Shown here one piece after another: positions 7,996-16,793 of a DNA stretch of 38,321 nucleotides. The stretch is from Limisphaerales bacterium (GTDB lineage Bacteria > Verrucomicrobiota > Verrucomicrobiia > Limisphaerales > UBA11358), in assembly GCA_003134375.1 (NCBI GenBank), contig PLAY01000022.1, positions 1 through 38,321 of the forward strand. The letters run 5' to 3'. A program made the translations under genes and the position numbers. A model generated the notes under the pieces. The model worked only from the letters and a program-made list of their open reading frames with translations. It made no database searches and was not told where the DNA came from. Positions within the stretch are counted from its first letter, which is position 1, and each line of letters opens with the position of its first letter.

Positions 7996-9554
7996 AGGTA
8001 GGCGTAACCGACCGTTGAAGTTTCCTGTTTCACTTCGAGCAGCGCGTTGACAATGCGGTCGTAAAGCTCCTGCGCACCGCGATAGCCCAAGTGCAGCACC
8101 CGTTGGCCGCCAATGCGGTCATGGATCGGAAAGCCGACCCGGATGAGCGGCACTTTCAATTCGCGCGCTGTGCGGTAGCCCTTGCTGCTGCCGATGAGAA
8201 AATCGGGCTTGAGTGATAGCGCGAGTTCGGCGATTTCGGCGAAATCGAAGCGTTCCTTCACCAGCGATTCGGCAGGCAGCGACGGCGAGGCTTCGCGCAA
8301 TGCCTTTTCAAATTGTTTGCTGTGGCCGCCGGTGGCACAGAGTACCGGTGTCACACCGATTTCGCAGAGGAATGACGTCAGCCCGATGACCAAATCTTCC
8401 TCGCCGTAAACAATCGCGCGTTTTTCAAAAACGTATTTGTGACCGTCAATCAAGCTGTCCACGAGCCGGCCGCGTTCGCGCTGGGATTTCACCGGTATTT
8501 CCTGCCCGCTCAGCCCGGCGAGCAACGCGAAGAAGGCGTCCGACTCGCGTATGCCGATGGGCAGCCCCAGCAAATGGCGGACGACGTTGAATTTCTTTTG
8601 GAGCGAGGTGCCGGCGGTTTCCGTGCTGGCGAGCGTGCGGCCGAATTCAATCGATGCTTTTGCCGAGCCAGTCGCGGCGATGGCATTTAACGGCGTGCCC
8701 CCGGTTTGCAACTTTTCATATTGCAACCACGTCTCACCGTCCATCGTTTCGGAATAGTCCGGCAGCAAGGTGTAATTCAGCCCGAAGTCGGCGAGAATTT
8801 CCTTCAAATGCCGCAAATCGGCGGTGGAAACCATGCCGGGGAAAAGATTGACGCGCTTTTCGCATTGAATTGTAGCAGCCGAAGTAAGACGGCTCTGACT
8901 TTCAGAATTTGAAGAATGAGCGGACTCACGTCCGCTGCTACAAGCTGAGGAAGTGCCAAGTTGTTCGACCAGCGCTTTTACCGCAGCATGAAAACCATCC
9001 ATGTGCGTACCGCGATAGCTCGCGGTGGACACTGTGACGATTGGCGCGGTGATACGGTCGCCGTGTTTCTCGTGCAGATCACGCAACAGACTCGGCATGT
9101 CTTCGCCAATGGTTTCGGCCAGGCAGGTCGTGGCCGCGCCGATGAGCTGTGGCTCGTATTGGCGCAGCACATTCAGCACGCCCTGCTGAAAATTACTACT
9201 GCCTCCGAAAATCGCGCTTTCTTCGTGGAAGTTCGATGATGCGATGTCCATCGGCTCGCGAAAGTGGCTGATGAGGTAGCGGCGGATGTAAGTCGAGCAG
9301 CCCTGGGAACCGTGCAAAAACGGGATGCAACCTTCCACCCCGCGAAAGACGAGGCACGCACCCAATGGCGTGCATAGTTTGCAGGCGTTGCGCGTGGAAG
9401 TGAAATTCTTGGACTGCGGTTCATCGTCGGCATTCTCAGTCGGCGGAATCAGAATGACCGGGCTGGGGCGGAAAGCGGCGGCGGGACAATTCGCCAGACC
9501 CTGACAGACAACCGGACTAACGCAAGTTGCGGGGCAACCTGTCGTCTCCTCCAC
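7992..9554 (-). CDS. nifN: FeMo-co scaffold subunit NifN
   Basis: Beta-like subunit of the NifEN scaffold on which NifB-co matures. It looks strongly NifK-like: GVEGCIPFLHGSQGC, SSNFHEESAIFGG and TTCLAET. The frame stays open to a GTG at 9581, but the sigma-54 promoter predicts transcription from about 9586, leaving almost no leader. A GTG at 9554 has AGGA four bases upstream and is chosen here. Even so, about 45 residues precede the conserved core, with several cysteines (CPATC, VVCQG, ANCPA). A 24-residue Ser-rich stretch in the middle is encoded by an inserted palindromic element. NifN identity rests on its place between nifE and nifB. It ends as ATGA into nifB. Confidence 0.93.
   Translation of the reverse strand: MEETTGCPATCVSPVVCQGLANCPAAAFRPSPVILIPPTENADDEPQSKNFTSTRNACKLCTPLGACLVFRGVEGCIPFLHGSQGCSTYIRRYLISHFREPMDIASSNFHEESAIFGGSSNFQQGVLNVLRQYEPQLIGAATTCLAETIGEDMPSLLRDLHEKHGDRITAPIVTVSTASYRGTHMDGFHAAVKALVEQLGTSSACSSGRESAHSSNSESQSRLTSAATIQCEKRVNLFPGMVSTADLRHLKEILADFGLNYTLLPDYSETMDGETWLQYEKLQTGGTPLNAIAATGSAKASIEFGRTLASTETAGTSLQKKFNVVRHLLGLPIGIRESDAFFALLAGLSGQEIPVKSQRERGRLVDSLIDGHKYVFEKRAIVYGEEDLVIGLTSFLCEIGVTPVLCATGGHSKQFEKALREASPSLPAESLVKERFDFAEIAELALSLKPDFLIGSSKGYRTARELKVPLIRVGFPIHDRIGGQRVLHLGYRGAQELYDRIVNALLEVKQETSTVGYAYL
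8871..8942 (-). repeat. 72-bp palindromic element inserted in nifN
   Basis: The element is bounded by TGTAGCAGC and its reverse complement GCTGCTACA, extendable by one base on each side to a 10-bp terminal inverted repeat. Inside are two hairpins: AGCGGAC-TCAC-GTCCGCT, and AGCCG/CGGCT with an 8-base loop. Its length is exactly 24 codons and it contributes residues such as SSGRES and SAAT without breaking the frame. This looks like a REP/MITE-type mobile palindrome tolerated in a surface loop. Confidence 0.85.
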
Positions 9555-9596
9555 CAGTTCCTGAATGTCAGTTTTCAACACAGCGATTGGTCTCTT

Positions 9597-9613
9597 TGCA
9601 AGCGGGATGCCAA
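9597..9613 (-). promoter_or_regulatory. Sigma-54 promoter of nifN
   Basis: On the minus strand the sequence is TTGGCAT-CCCGC-TTGCA, a near-perfect -24/-12 element with GG and GC ten bases apart. It lies in the 192-bp nifE-nifN spacer, so nifN-nifB and downstream genes probably have their own NifA-dependent start in addition to read-through. I found no clear TGT-N10-ACA NifA site in the spacer. Confidence 0.85.
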
Positions 9614-9773
9614 CCCGTCTTGAGTTCGGATTTGGTTTTCCAATACCCTAAAAACCCCAATGAAAACCGGCACATTTGAAATCATCCGCGTTGCGGAGTT
9701 GATTCCGACGTCTGCGTGAAGCCGACATTTGCGTAGGTTCAGGAATTCAAAGCCACCTAAACGTAGGGACGCC

Positions 9774-11129
9774 TCACTTTGAACGGGCCCGCCTCGGCGC
9801 AAACTGCCAGACGGGGCTGGCGACACTGGCATAAACTTCCTTCGCGAAGTTCAACATGCCGATGTAGCCGGCCAGCGGTTCCTTGCGTTCGTGATTGTGA
9901 TCGCAGAAACCGATGCCGAGCTTATGGGCGATGGGCCGCTCCTTCACACCGCCAATGAACAGGTCCACGTCCTTTTCCAGACAAAACTTGGCAAGTTCAA
10001 GCGGGTTGGAGTCATCCACGATGATCGTGCCCGGATCGGCCATTTCCTGGAGTTGTTTGTAATCTTCCTTGTCGCCGGTCTGCGAACCGACGATGGCGGT
10101 TTCCATGCCGATCAACCGCAATGCGCGCATCAGTGAGAACGCCTTGAACGCGCCGCCGACGTAGATCGCCGCCTTTTTGCCGACGAGCTTTTGCTTGTAG
10201 CGTTGAAGTTCGGGATAGATCGCGGCGACTTCTTCGCGCACCAGTTGTTGCGCGCGGTGCATAATGGTTGGATCATCGCTGAAATATTTCGCAGCTTCGT
10301 AAAGTGCGGCGCTCATGTCCTCGATGCCAAAATAGGAAACGCGTTTGAAAGGAATGCCGTAATCGCGCTCCATCATTTTCGCCAGGCTGGTCATCGAGCC
10401 GGAACATTGAACCAGATTCAACTTTGCGCCGTGTGCGCGGCGAATGTCATCAATCCGCGAATCGCCGGTGATGCACGCGACGACTTCGATGCCCAGGCGT
10501 TTGTAGTAGTCGCGCAAAATCCAGGTTTCGCCGGCCAGGTTGAATTCACCGAGAATATTGATGCTGTGCGGGGCGATGCCGGCGGTATCGCCCGTGCCGA
10601 CGAGCGTATAAACAGCTTCGCACGCAGCGCGGTAACCGTCCTTCTTTGTGCCTTTGAAACCTTCGGAATGCACGCCGAGAACGGGAATGCCGGTCTTGGC
10701 AGAGACGCGTTTACAGACGGCACTCACGTCATCGCCGATGAGTCCGACGATGCAGGTCGAGTAGATGAACGCGGCCTTGGGCTGGTGATGCGCGATAAGT
10801 TCCAGCAGCGTGGCTTCCAGCTTTTTCTCGCCGCCAAAGATCACGTCCATTTCCTGGAGGTCGGTGGAAAAGCTGTTGCGATGCAGTTGCGATCCGCTTG
10901 ACAGCGCGCCACGGATGTCCCAGGTGTAAGCCGCGCAGCCAATCGGCCCGTGGACGATGTGCAACGCGTCGGCGATGGGATACAGCACCACGCGCGAACC
11001 GCAGAATACACAGGCGCGCTGGCTGACGGAGCCGGCGGTGCTGGCCTTGCCACACGCCATGTCGGCGGCTGGTGCGCCATCGGCCTTGCGCACAACCTGC
11101 GGCTGACGTTCTGGCAGGAGTTCGATCAT
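9774..11129 (-). CDS. nifE: FeMo-co scaffold subunit NifE
   Basis: Alpha-like subunit of the NifEN scaffold, 451 residues. The cluster-binding cysteines of the family are visible: VFCGSR (C43), GPIGC (C65) and STCIVGLIGDD (C126). The cofactor-region Cys is in VQCSGSM, followed by the family block DYGIPFKRVSYFG. The N-terminus is short and Cys-bearing. The start overlaps the acetyltransferase stop as ATGA. A 192-bp gap containing a sigma-54 promoter separates it from nifN. NifE is distinguished from NifD by lacking the SQSxGHH motif and the late His ligand. Confidence 0.95.
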   Translation of the reverse strand: MIELLPERQPQVVRKADGAPAADMACGKASTAGSVSQRACVFCGSRVVLYPIADALHIVHGPIGCAAYTWDIRGALSSGSQLHRNSFSTDLQEMDVIFGGEKKLEATLLELIAHHQPKAAFIYSTCIVGLIGDDVSAVCKRVSAKTGIPVLGVHSEGFKGTKKDGYRAACEAVYTLVGTGDTAGIAPHSINILGEFNLAGETWILRDYYKRLGIEVVACITGDSRIDDIRRAHGAKLNLVQCSGSMTSLAKMMERDYGIPFKRVSYFGIEDMSAALYEAAKYFSDDPTIMHRAQQLVREEVAAIYPELQRYKQKLVGKKAAIYVGGAFKAFSLMRALRLIGMETAIVGSQTGDKEDYKQLQEMADPGTIIVDDSNPLELAKFCLEKDVDLFIGGVKERPIAHKLGIGFCDHNHERKEPLAGYIGMLNFAKEVYASVASPVWQFAPRRARSK

Positions 11130-11659
11130 GACTGAGATGCAGCTTCCGCGAGTTCGCGCATGCCGGCTGTTTCCATTCGAAGCATGACCCAGTCATCCAG
11201 GACGCGGGCGCCGAGGCTTTGATAGAATTTCAACGCGGTTTGGTTCCAGCGCAGTGCGATCCACTCGAAACGGCCGCAGCCGCGCTCCGCGCCGATGCGG
11301 GCAACCGCTTTGAGCAACGTGCTTCCCAGTCCGCGTCTCCGATATGGCGGGCGGACATAGACGTCCTCCAGGAAAATACCGGGTCGCCCCGCAAAAGAGG
11401 AATAGGTGTGAAAATAGACGGCATAGCCGGCACGCACCCCGTCAACGGTGGCGATCAGCGCGGCTGCCGCGGGATGTCCGCCGAAGAGCCAGTCACGAAG
11501 CGATGTTTCGGTGGCTTCTAGTTCGTGTTCAAGGGTTTCAAACTGCGCCAGCTCGCGGATCATTTTCATCAAGTCCCGCACGTCGCGCTCGCACGCGGGC
11601 CGGATGGTGAAACTCCCAAGACCGGTGGCTGACATTGGGCTGGCCAGTTTCGCAATCAT
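11126..11659 (-). CDS. GNAT N-acetyltransferase within nif operon
   Basis: A 177-residue GCN5-related acetyltransferase. The acetyl-CoA-binding motif is in VRPPYRRRGLGSTLL, followed by the typical ERGCGRFEWIALRWNQTALKFYQSLGA region in which WN and FY are the family landmarks. It looks closest to the diamine/spermidine acetyltransferase branch. It is locked into the operon, overlapping nifK and nifE by four bases on each side, so it should be made with them. A second ATG at residue 9 could be the real start. The substrate is unknown. A polyamine, or a lysine of a nitrogenase protein, are equally open. GNAT genes are not standard nif components. Confidence 0.9.
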   Translation of the reverse strand: MIAKLASPMSATGLGSFTIRPACERDVRDLMKMIRELAQFETLEHELEATETSLRDWLFGGHPAAAALIATVDGVRAGYAVYFHTYSSFAGRPGIFLEDVYVRPPYRRRGLGSTLLKAVARIGAERGCGRFEWIALRWNQTALKFYQSLGARVLDDWVMLRMETAGMRELAEAASQS

Positions 11660-13029
11660 TGGATCAGTTCAAAGTATTCGTCGGCGCATTCACGGTCCTT
11701 GTGGTCGAGCAGGGCGTCGTTCATTTTCTCCATGAGCCGCAACGCACCCATGTAACCAACGCAGGGAAAATAGCGGTGGCCCATACGATCCAGCACCGGG
11801 AAACCGAAGCGCACAAACGGAATCTTCTCCTCCCGGGCAATGTATTTGCAGTAGGTGTTGCCGATGATGAGGTCCACCGGCGCGTTTTTTATCCATTGAT
11901 GAAGCGCGAACAGGTCGGAGTTCTGCTTCACCACCGCGTCGGGCACCTGATCCTTCAGAATCTCCGTGACGCGCTGCTCGAAATGTTTTCCGGGCGACCC
12001 GGTGATGACATAGGCGGGCTTCATGTCCAAATCCGAGAGGAATTGCGTTAGCGCAATGACGTGGTCGGGATCGCCCGCGATGGCCACGCGTTTCTTGTGG
12101 AAGTATTGGTGCATGTCGCTCATGGCATCGAGCAGGCGGCCGCGCTCGTCACCGATGGTGGCGGGCACGTCCACGCCGCCGTAATTGCGCAGCGCGTGGA
12201 TGAACCGGTCGGTTTCCGTGAGACCGATGGGCAGTTCAAGGAACGCGCAACCCACGCCGCATTTCTCGTCAAGTTCCGTCGCCGCCGGATGCGACGTGAA
12301 ATGGCCAAGGGCGATGGTGCAACTGCTGTCGCCGGTGGATTTCAGTTCTTCAATCGTCGTGCCGCCGTGCGGGAACATCCGGTAACGCCCGTCCTGCGGC
12401 AAATCCAGCACGCCGCTGGTGTCGGGAAATACCACGGCTTTGACGCCCATTTCGGCGACGATGCGTTTGAGTTCGCGGATGTCGGCGGGATCAACAAACC
12501 CCGGAATGAGGTTGAGTTGAAACAGCCGGTGGCCGTTCTTTTCCGCAAGATAACGGACCATTGCCGTGGTCATGTTCGCGAAACCGGTGACGTGCGAACC
12601 CACAAAGCTTGGTGTGTTGGCGTGGATGACGACTTTGCCCTTGGGAATCGTGCCGTCTTCGATAGATTTTTTGATCATCATCGGGATATCGTCGCCGATG
12701 ACTTCGGACAGGCAGGTGGTGTGGACGGCCACGATTTCCGGGTTGTAAATCGTGAAGATGTTGGACAGCGCCTGGTTCAGATTGGCCAAGCCGCCGAACA
12801 CGGACGCGCCTTCGGTGAAGGAACTGGTCGTGGCGATGACCGGCTCCTTGAAATGGCGGGTCAGATGGCTGCGATGGTAGGCACAACAGCCCTGCGAGCC
12901 GTGGCTGTGCGGCATGCAGCCGTGGATGCCCAGCGCGGCATACATGGCGCCGATGGGCTGGCAGGTTTTGGCCGGGTTGATCCGCAGCGCCTCACGCGGT
13001 TTGATTTCAGCAGTGGTTCCGTTGAGCAT
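11656..13029 (-). CDS. nifK: Nitrogenase MoFe protein beta subunit
   Basis: Beta subunit of dinitrogenase, 457 residues. It lacks the ~50-residue N-terminal extension of Azotobacter-type NifK, as in the Clostridium-type subunit. P-cluster cysteines are C23 (KTCQPIGA), C48 (HGSQGC) and C106 (TTCLSEVIGDD). Other family blocks are SSFTEGASVFGG and NLIPGFVDPADIREL. It follows nifD after a 221-bp spacer that holds a palindromic element. Its stop codon overlaps the acetyltransferase start. It pairs with NifD to form the heterotetramer. Confidence 0.97.
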   Translation of the reverse strand: MLNGTTAEIKPREALRINPAKTCQPIGAMYAALGIHGCMPHSHGSQGCCAYHRSHLTRHFKEPVIATTSSFTEGASVFGGLANLNQALSNIFTIYNPEIVAVHTTCLSEVIGDDIPMMIKKSIEDGTIPKGKVVIHANTPSFVGSHVTGFANMTTAMVRYLAEKNGHRLFQLNLIPGFVDPADIRELKRIVAEMGVKAVVFPDTSGVLDLPQDGRYRMFPHGGTTIEELKSTGDSSCTIALGHFTSHPAATELDEKCGVGCAFLELPIGLTETDRFIHALRNYGGVDVPATIGDERGRLLDAMSDMHQYFHKKRVAIAGDPDHVIALTQFLSDLDMKPAYVITGSPGKHFEQRVTEILKDQVPDAVVKQNSDLFALHQWIKNAPVDLIIGNTYCKYIAREEKIPFVRFGFPVLDRMGHRYFPCVGYMGALRLMEKMNDALLDHKDRECADEYFELIQ

Positions 13030-13099
13030 AAAATATTTCCATCAAAAGTTTTTGTTAAAAAGAGCTTCAATACTTGTGACTGTTGTGTTTTCGCTCTTC

Positions 13100-13224
13100 C
13101 GTAGCGCAGGTTGGTCCCGCCGTGTAGGACCGTGTCGCCGACTGGCAGTCGGCGGGGTTTCGGAAAACACGGGCGGCTGCGAATTACCAATCCGCGACAC
13201 GACAGACTGCCAGTCTACGCTACG
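13100..13224 (-). repeat. 125-bp palindromic element between nifD and nifK
   Basis: The ends CGTAGCGCAG and CTACGCTACG are inverted repeats with one mismatch. Inside are CCGAC-TGGCA-GTCGG and the near-palindrome AGACTGCCAGTCT, the same core motif on opposite strands. It occupies most of the nifD-nifK spacer. It is a REP/MITE-like element of a different family from that in nifN, and could fold in the mRNA and affect nifK expression relative to nifD. Confidence 0.8.
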
Positions 13225-13250
13225 ATCTTGGCGGTCAACGCGCACATTCA

Positions 13251-14966
13251 TCAAGTTTCCTCCGTCGCGACCGTCGCGGGTTTGCGCCAGGATTTGGTTT
13301 CGCCGTTCCGCTTTGAACCGCTGACGCGCGAGGGATGAACCAGGCTGGCGGAAAGCTGCGGTTCGTTTTCCCAGGGCGGTGTGACGAACTTCCAGATTTT
13401 GGTGTTCACCATGCGGTCCACCTCGCGGTAGAAATTCGCCGCACCGGTGAAGGCGGCATACGGCCCGCTGTAGTCGTAACTGTGCAATTGCTTGCACGGC
13501 ACGCCCATCTTTTCGATGACGAACTTGTCCTTGATGCCCGAGCCGATGATGTCCGGCTTGTAAATTTCGATGAGCTTCTCGATTTCGTGATGGCTGATGT
13601 CGTCAACGATCAATGTGCTTTTCTTCATTTCAGCCATCATTCCTTCGTAATCGCGGAAGGTAAAACCGCCGGCAATCAGCGCCGCCATCTGCTCCGGCGT
13701 CTTGGTCGGCTTGAAGCGCACTGGATCGGGTTCGACGTGAAGTTCCTCGATGTTGCGGCTGTCGGCGTCCACCTTGATGGTCGGCAGCACGCGCCGGCCC
13801 TCGTAATCGTCGCGGTGCGCGAACTCGTACCCGGCGGAAACCGTTTCCATGCCGATGTCGCGGAACAAATCCTGGTAATGATGCGCCCGCGATCCGCCGA
13901 CGAACAGCGCGGCGGTTTTGCCCTGGCATCGCACCTTGATTTCGTCCTGCACCGGCTTGAGCGCCAACATCTCCTGCGCGATGACCTCCTCGACGCGGTC
14001 GGCGAGTTTTTTGCTGTCGAAAAACTTCGCGATCTTGCGCAACGTTTTCTTTGCGGCCTCGGCGCCGATGAAATTCACCTTGATCCACGGGATGCCGAAT
14101 TTTTTCTCCATCATGTCGGCGATGTAATTGATGGAACGGTGGCACATGACGCCGTTGAGCATGACAGTGTGCGACTTTTTAACCTGTTCGTAGCTGACAT
14201 CACCGCTCAACGTGGACGTGAAGTGAATGCCGCATTTGCGGAGCAGCGTATCAATCTCCCAGGCGTCGCCGCCGATGTTGTATTCGCCGAGGATGTTCAT
14301 GGTGAACTCGGCTTCGTCGGGTTTGTCATCCAGCCCGATGATGTTTTTGAACACGCCGTTGTTGGCGATGTGATGGCCGGCGGACTGGCTGACGCCCTTG
14401 TAACCTTCGCAACTAAACGCCATGACGTTGATCCCCAGTTCCTCCTTCATCTGGCGGGCGACGGTGTGAATGTCGTCGCCGATGAGGCCGACCGGGCAGG
14501 TGGCGAGAATGGCGATGGCCTTGGGTTTGAAAATCGCGTAGGCCTCCCGAATCGCCTGGATCAGCTTCTTCTCACCGCCGAAGATGATCTGATCCTCCTG
14601 CATGTCGGTGTTCATGCAGTACTGCATGTAATTGGTCTCGCCGGGTTTCGGGCGGGCGAGGTTGCGGCGGCTCATCCAGGCGTAAAACCCGCATCCGACC
14701 GGGCCGTGGGTGATTTGGAGCAGATCGTAAATCGGCCCCATCACCACGCCACGGCAGCCGGCATAGGTGCAACCTCGTTGCGAGATGATGCCAGGAATGG
14801 TGCGCGTATTGGCGGCAATTTCCGGTGGAGCGGCGGGATCGTTGGCGAAGATTTGCTTGGCGCGTTTCTTCCGCGTCTTCGGCGGATAAAGCTTGAGCAT
14901 CTCCTCCTTGACCACATTCGGGTCGGGAGGTCCTGCTACGGGAATTTGAACTCCGGTTTCGCTCAT
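13251..14966 (-). CDS. nifD: Nitrogenase MoFe protein alpha subunit
   Basis: Alpha subunit carrying FeMo-co, 571 residues, longer than the usual ~480-540. P-cluster cysteines are C66, C92 and C157. The FeMo-co ligands are C275 (GVMCHRSINY) and H495 (QLHSYDYSGPY). Substrate-channel residues Q194 and H198 are in SQSAGHH. An insertion around residues 398-440 resembles that of clostridial-type NifD. The last ~35 residues, after PPWENEP, are an extra polar tail rich in Ser, Arg and Thr that has no counterpart in standard NifD. The insertion and the nifI genes point to the anaerobe clade of molybdenum nitrogenase. Confidence 0.97.
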   Translation of the reverse strand: MSETGVQIPVAGPPDPNVVKEEMLKLYPPKTRKKRAKQIFANDPAAPPEIAANTRTIPGIISQRGCTYAGCRGVVMGPIYDLLQITHGPVGCGFYAWMSRRNLARPKPGETNYMQYCMNTDMQEDQIIFGGEKKLIQAIREAYAIFKPKAIAILATCPVGLIGDDIHTVARQMKEELGINVMAFSCEGYKGVSQSAGHHIANNGVFKNIIGLDDKPDEAEFTMNILGEYNIGGDAWEIDTLLRKCGIHFTSTLSGDVSYEQVKKSHTVMLNGVMCHRSINYIADMMEKKFGIPWIKVNFIGAEAAKKTLRKIAKFFDSKKLADRVEEVIAQEMLALKPVQDEIKVRCQGKTAALFVGGSRAHHYQDLFRDIGMETVSAGYEFAHRDDYEGRRVLPTIKVDADSRNIEELHVEPDPVRFKPTKTPEQMAALIAGGFTFRDYEGMMAEMKKSTLIVDDISHHEIEKLIEIYKPDIIGSGIKDKFVIEKMGVPCKQLHSYDYSGPYAAFTGAANFYREVDRMVNTKIWKFVTPPWENEPQLSASLVHPSRVSGSKRNGETKSWRKPATVATEET

Positions 14967-14993
14967 AAATAAATGGGTTGATGCATTTCGTTT

Positions 14994-15371
14994 TTACACG
15001 AGTGCGGCGGCGCCACGTTCGCTGGTGCGGACACGAACCGCGTCCTCGATGGGTTGCACAAAAATCTTTCCGTCGCCGCGTTTGCCGGTGCGGTTCACGC
15101 GAATGATGGTTTCAATCAATTTGGGCACGGCCTCGTCAGGCACGACGAGATTCATCATGCGTTTGGGGATAAGCATCGGGCCGTCGTCCTTGAGGCGGGC
15201 GATGGCTTCGGGTGCGCCGGCTTCCGCGCCATGGATGACGCGGTAATCCACGTTGCCCTTGCCGCGTCCGAGCACCTTCCGGACAGTGAACGCGGGAAAA
15301 CCGGCCTCGATGAGCGCCTGCTTGGTGACGTTCATCATGTTCATGCGGATGATGGCGGTGATTTGTTTCAT
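14994..15371 (-). CDS. nifI2: Nitrogenase PII-like regulator NifI2
   Basis: A PII-family protein of about 125 residues. NifI1 and NifI2 together bind NifDK and block activity when ammonium rises, with 2-oxoglutarate and ATP relieving the block. The start MKQITAIIRMN at 15371, two bases after the nifI1 stop, is preferred over an ATG 12 codons upstream within nifI1. Motifs are KVLGRGKGNVDYRV before the T-loop and GKRGDGKIFVQPIEDAVRVRT near the end, the PII nucleotide-binding signature. The order nifH-nifI1-nifI2-nifD is that of methanogens and anaerobic bacteria. Confidence 0.93.
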   Translation of the reverse strand: MKQITAIIRMNMMNVTKQALIEAGFPAFTVRKVLGRGKGNVDYRVIHGAEAGAPEAIARLKDDGPMLIPKRMMNLVVPDEAVPKLIETIIRVNRTGKRGDGKIFVQPIEDAVRVRTSERGAAALV

Positions 15372-15373
15372 GT

Positions 15374-15703
15374 TCAGGTGTCCTTGGTGCCGGAGCTGAC
15401 CGTCCAAGTCTCCTCGACTTTCGAGATGAATATTTTCCCGTCGCCGAACGTGCCTTTGTCGCCGGTGCGGGCGGATTTGAGGATCGTTTCAACAGCCAGG
15501 TCCTTGTCCGCGTCCGCGACGACCATCAGCAACTGCTCCTTGGGCAATTCGTCATAGGTGATCTCGCCGACTTTGAGGCCGCGTTGCTTGCCGCGCCCGA
15601 AGACATCCATCTTCGTGACCGCCGGGAAACCGGCGTCGAGCAGGGCTTTCATGACATCGTGGACTTTTTCCGGTCGCACAACGGATTGAATCATTGTTGG
15701 CAT
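15374..15703 (-). CDS. nifI1: Nitrogenase PII-like regulator NifI1
   Basis: A 109-residue PII-family protein, partner of NifI2 in ammonium-triggered nitrogenase shut-off. It opens MPTMIQSVVRPEKVHDVMKA and carries the VFGRGKQRGLKVGE T-loop approach and the GTFGDGKIFISKVEE signature. The T-loop lacks the uridylylated tyrosine context RGxEY of GlnB/GlnK, as expected for NifI proteins. It lies 44 bases after nifH, across a spacer with a repeated GTGATGCGTGA. Confidence 0.93.
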   Translation of the reverse strand: MPTMIQSVVRPEKVHDVMKALLDAGFPAVTKMDVFGRGKQRGLKVGEITYDELPKEQLLMVVADADKDLAVETILKSARTGDKGTFGDGKIFISKVEETWTVSSGTKDT

Positions 15704-15747
15704 AGTTTTGTGATGCGTGAAACGTGATGCGTGAGCATTGATCGGGT

Positions 15748-16737
<990 letters not shown>

Positions 16738-16793
16738 TCAGGAGCGGTTAATTTCACCGAAGGCTACGTTTGGGTGGGAAGGTGGCGGGGAAG

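Noticed and set aside
13335-14972. 545-codon plus-strand frame opposite nifD
   Set aside because: It mirrors nifD on the antisense strand, has His/Val/Asp-rich shadow composition and no ribosome-binding site.
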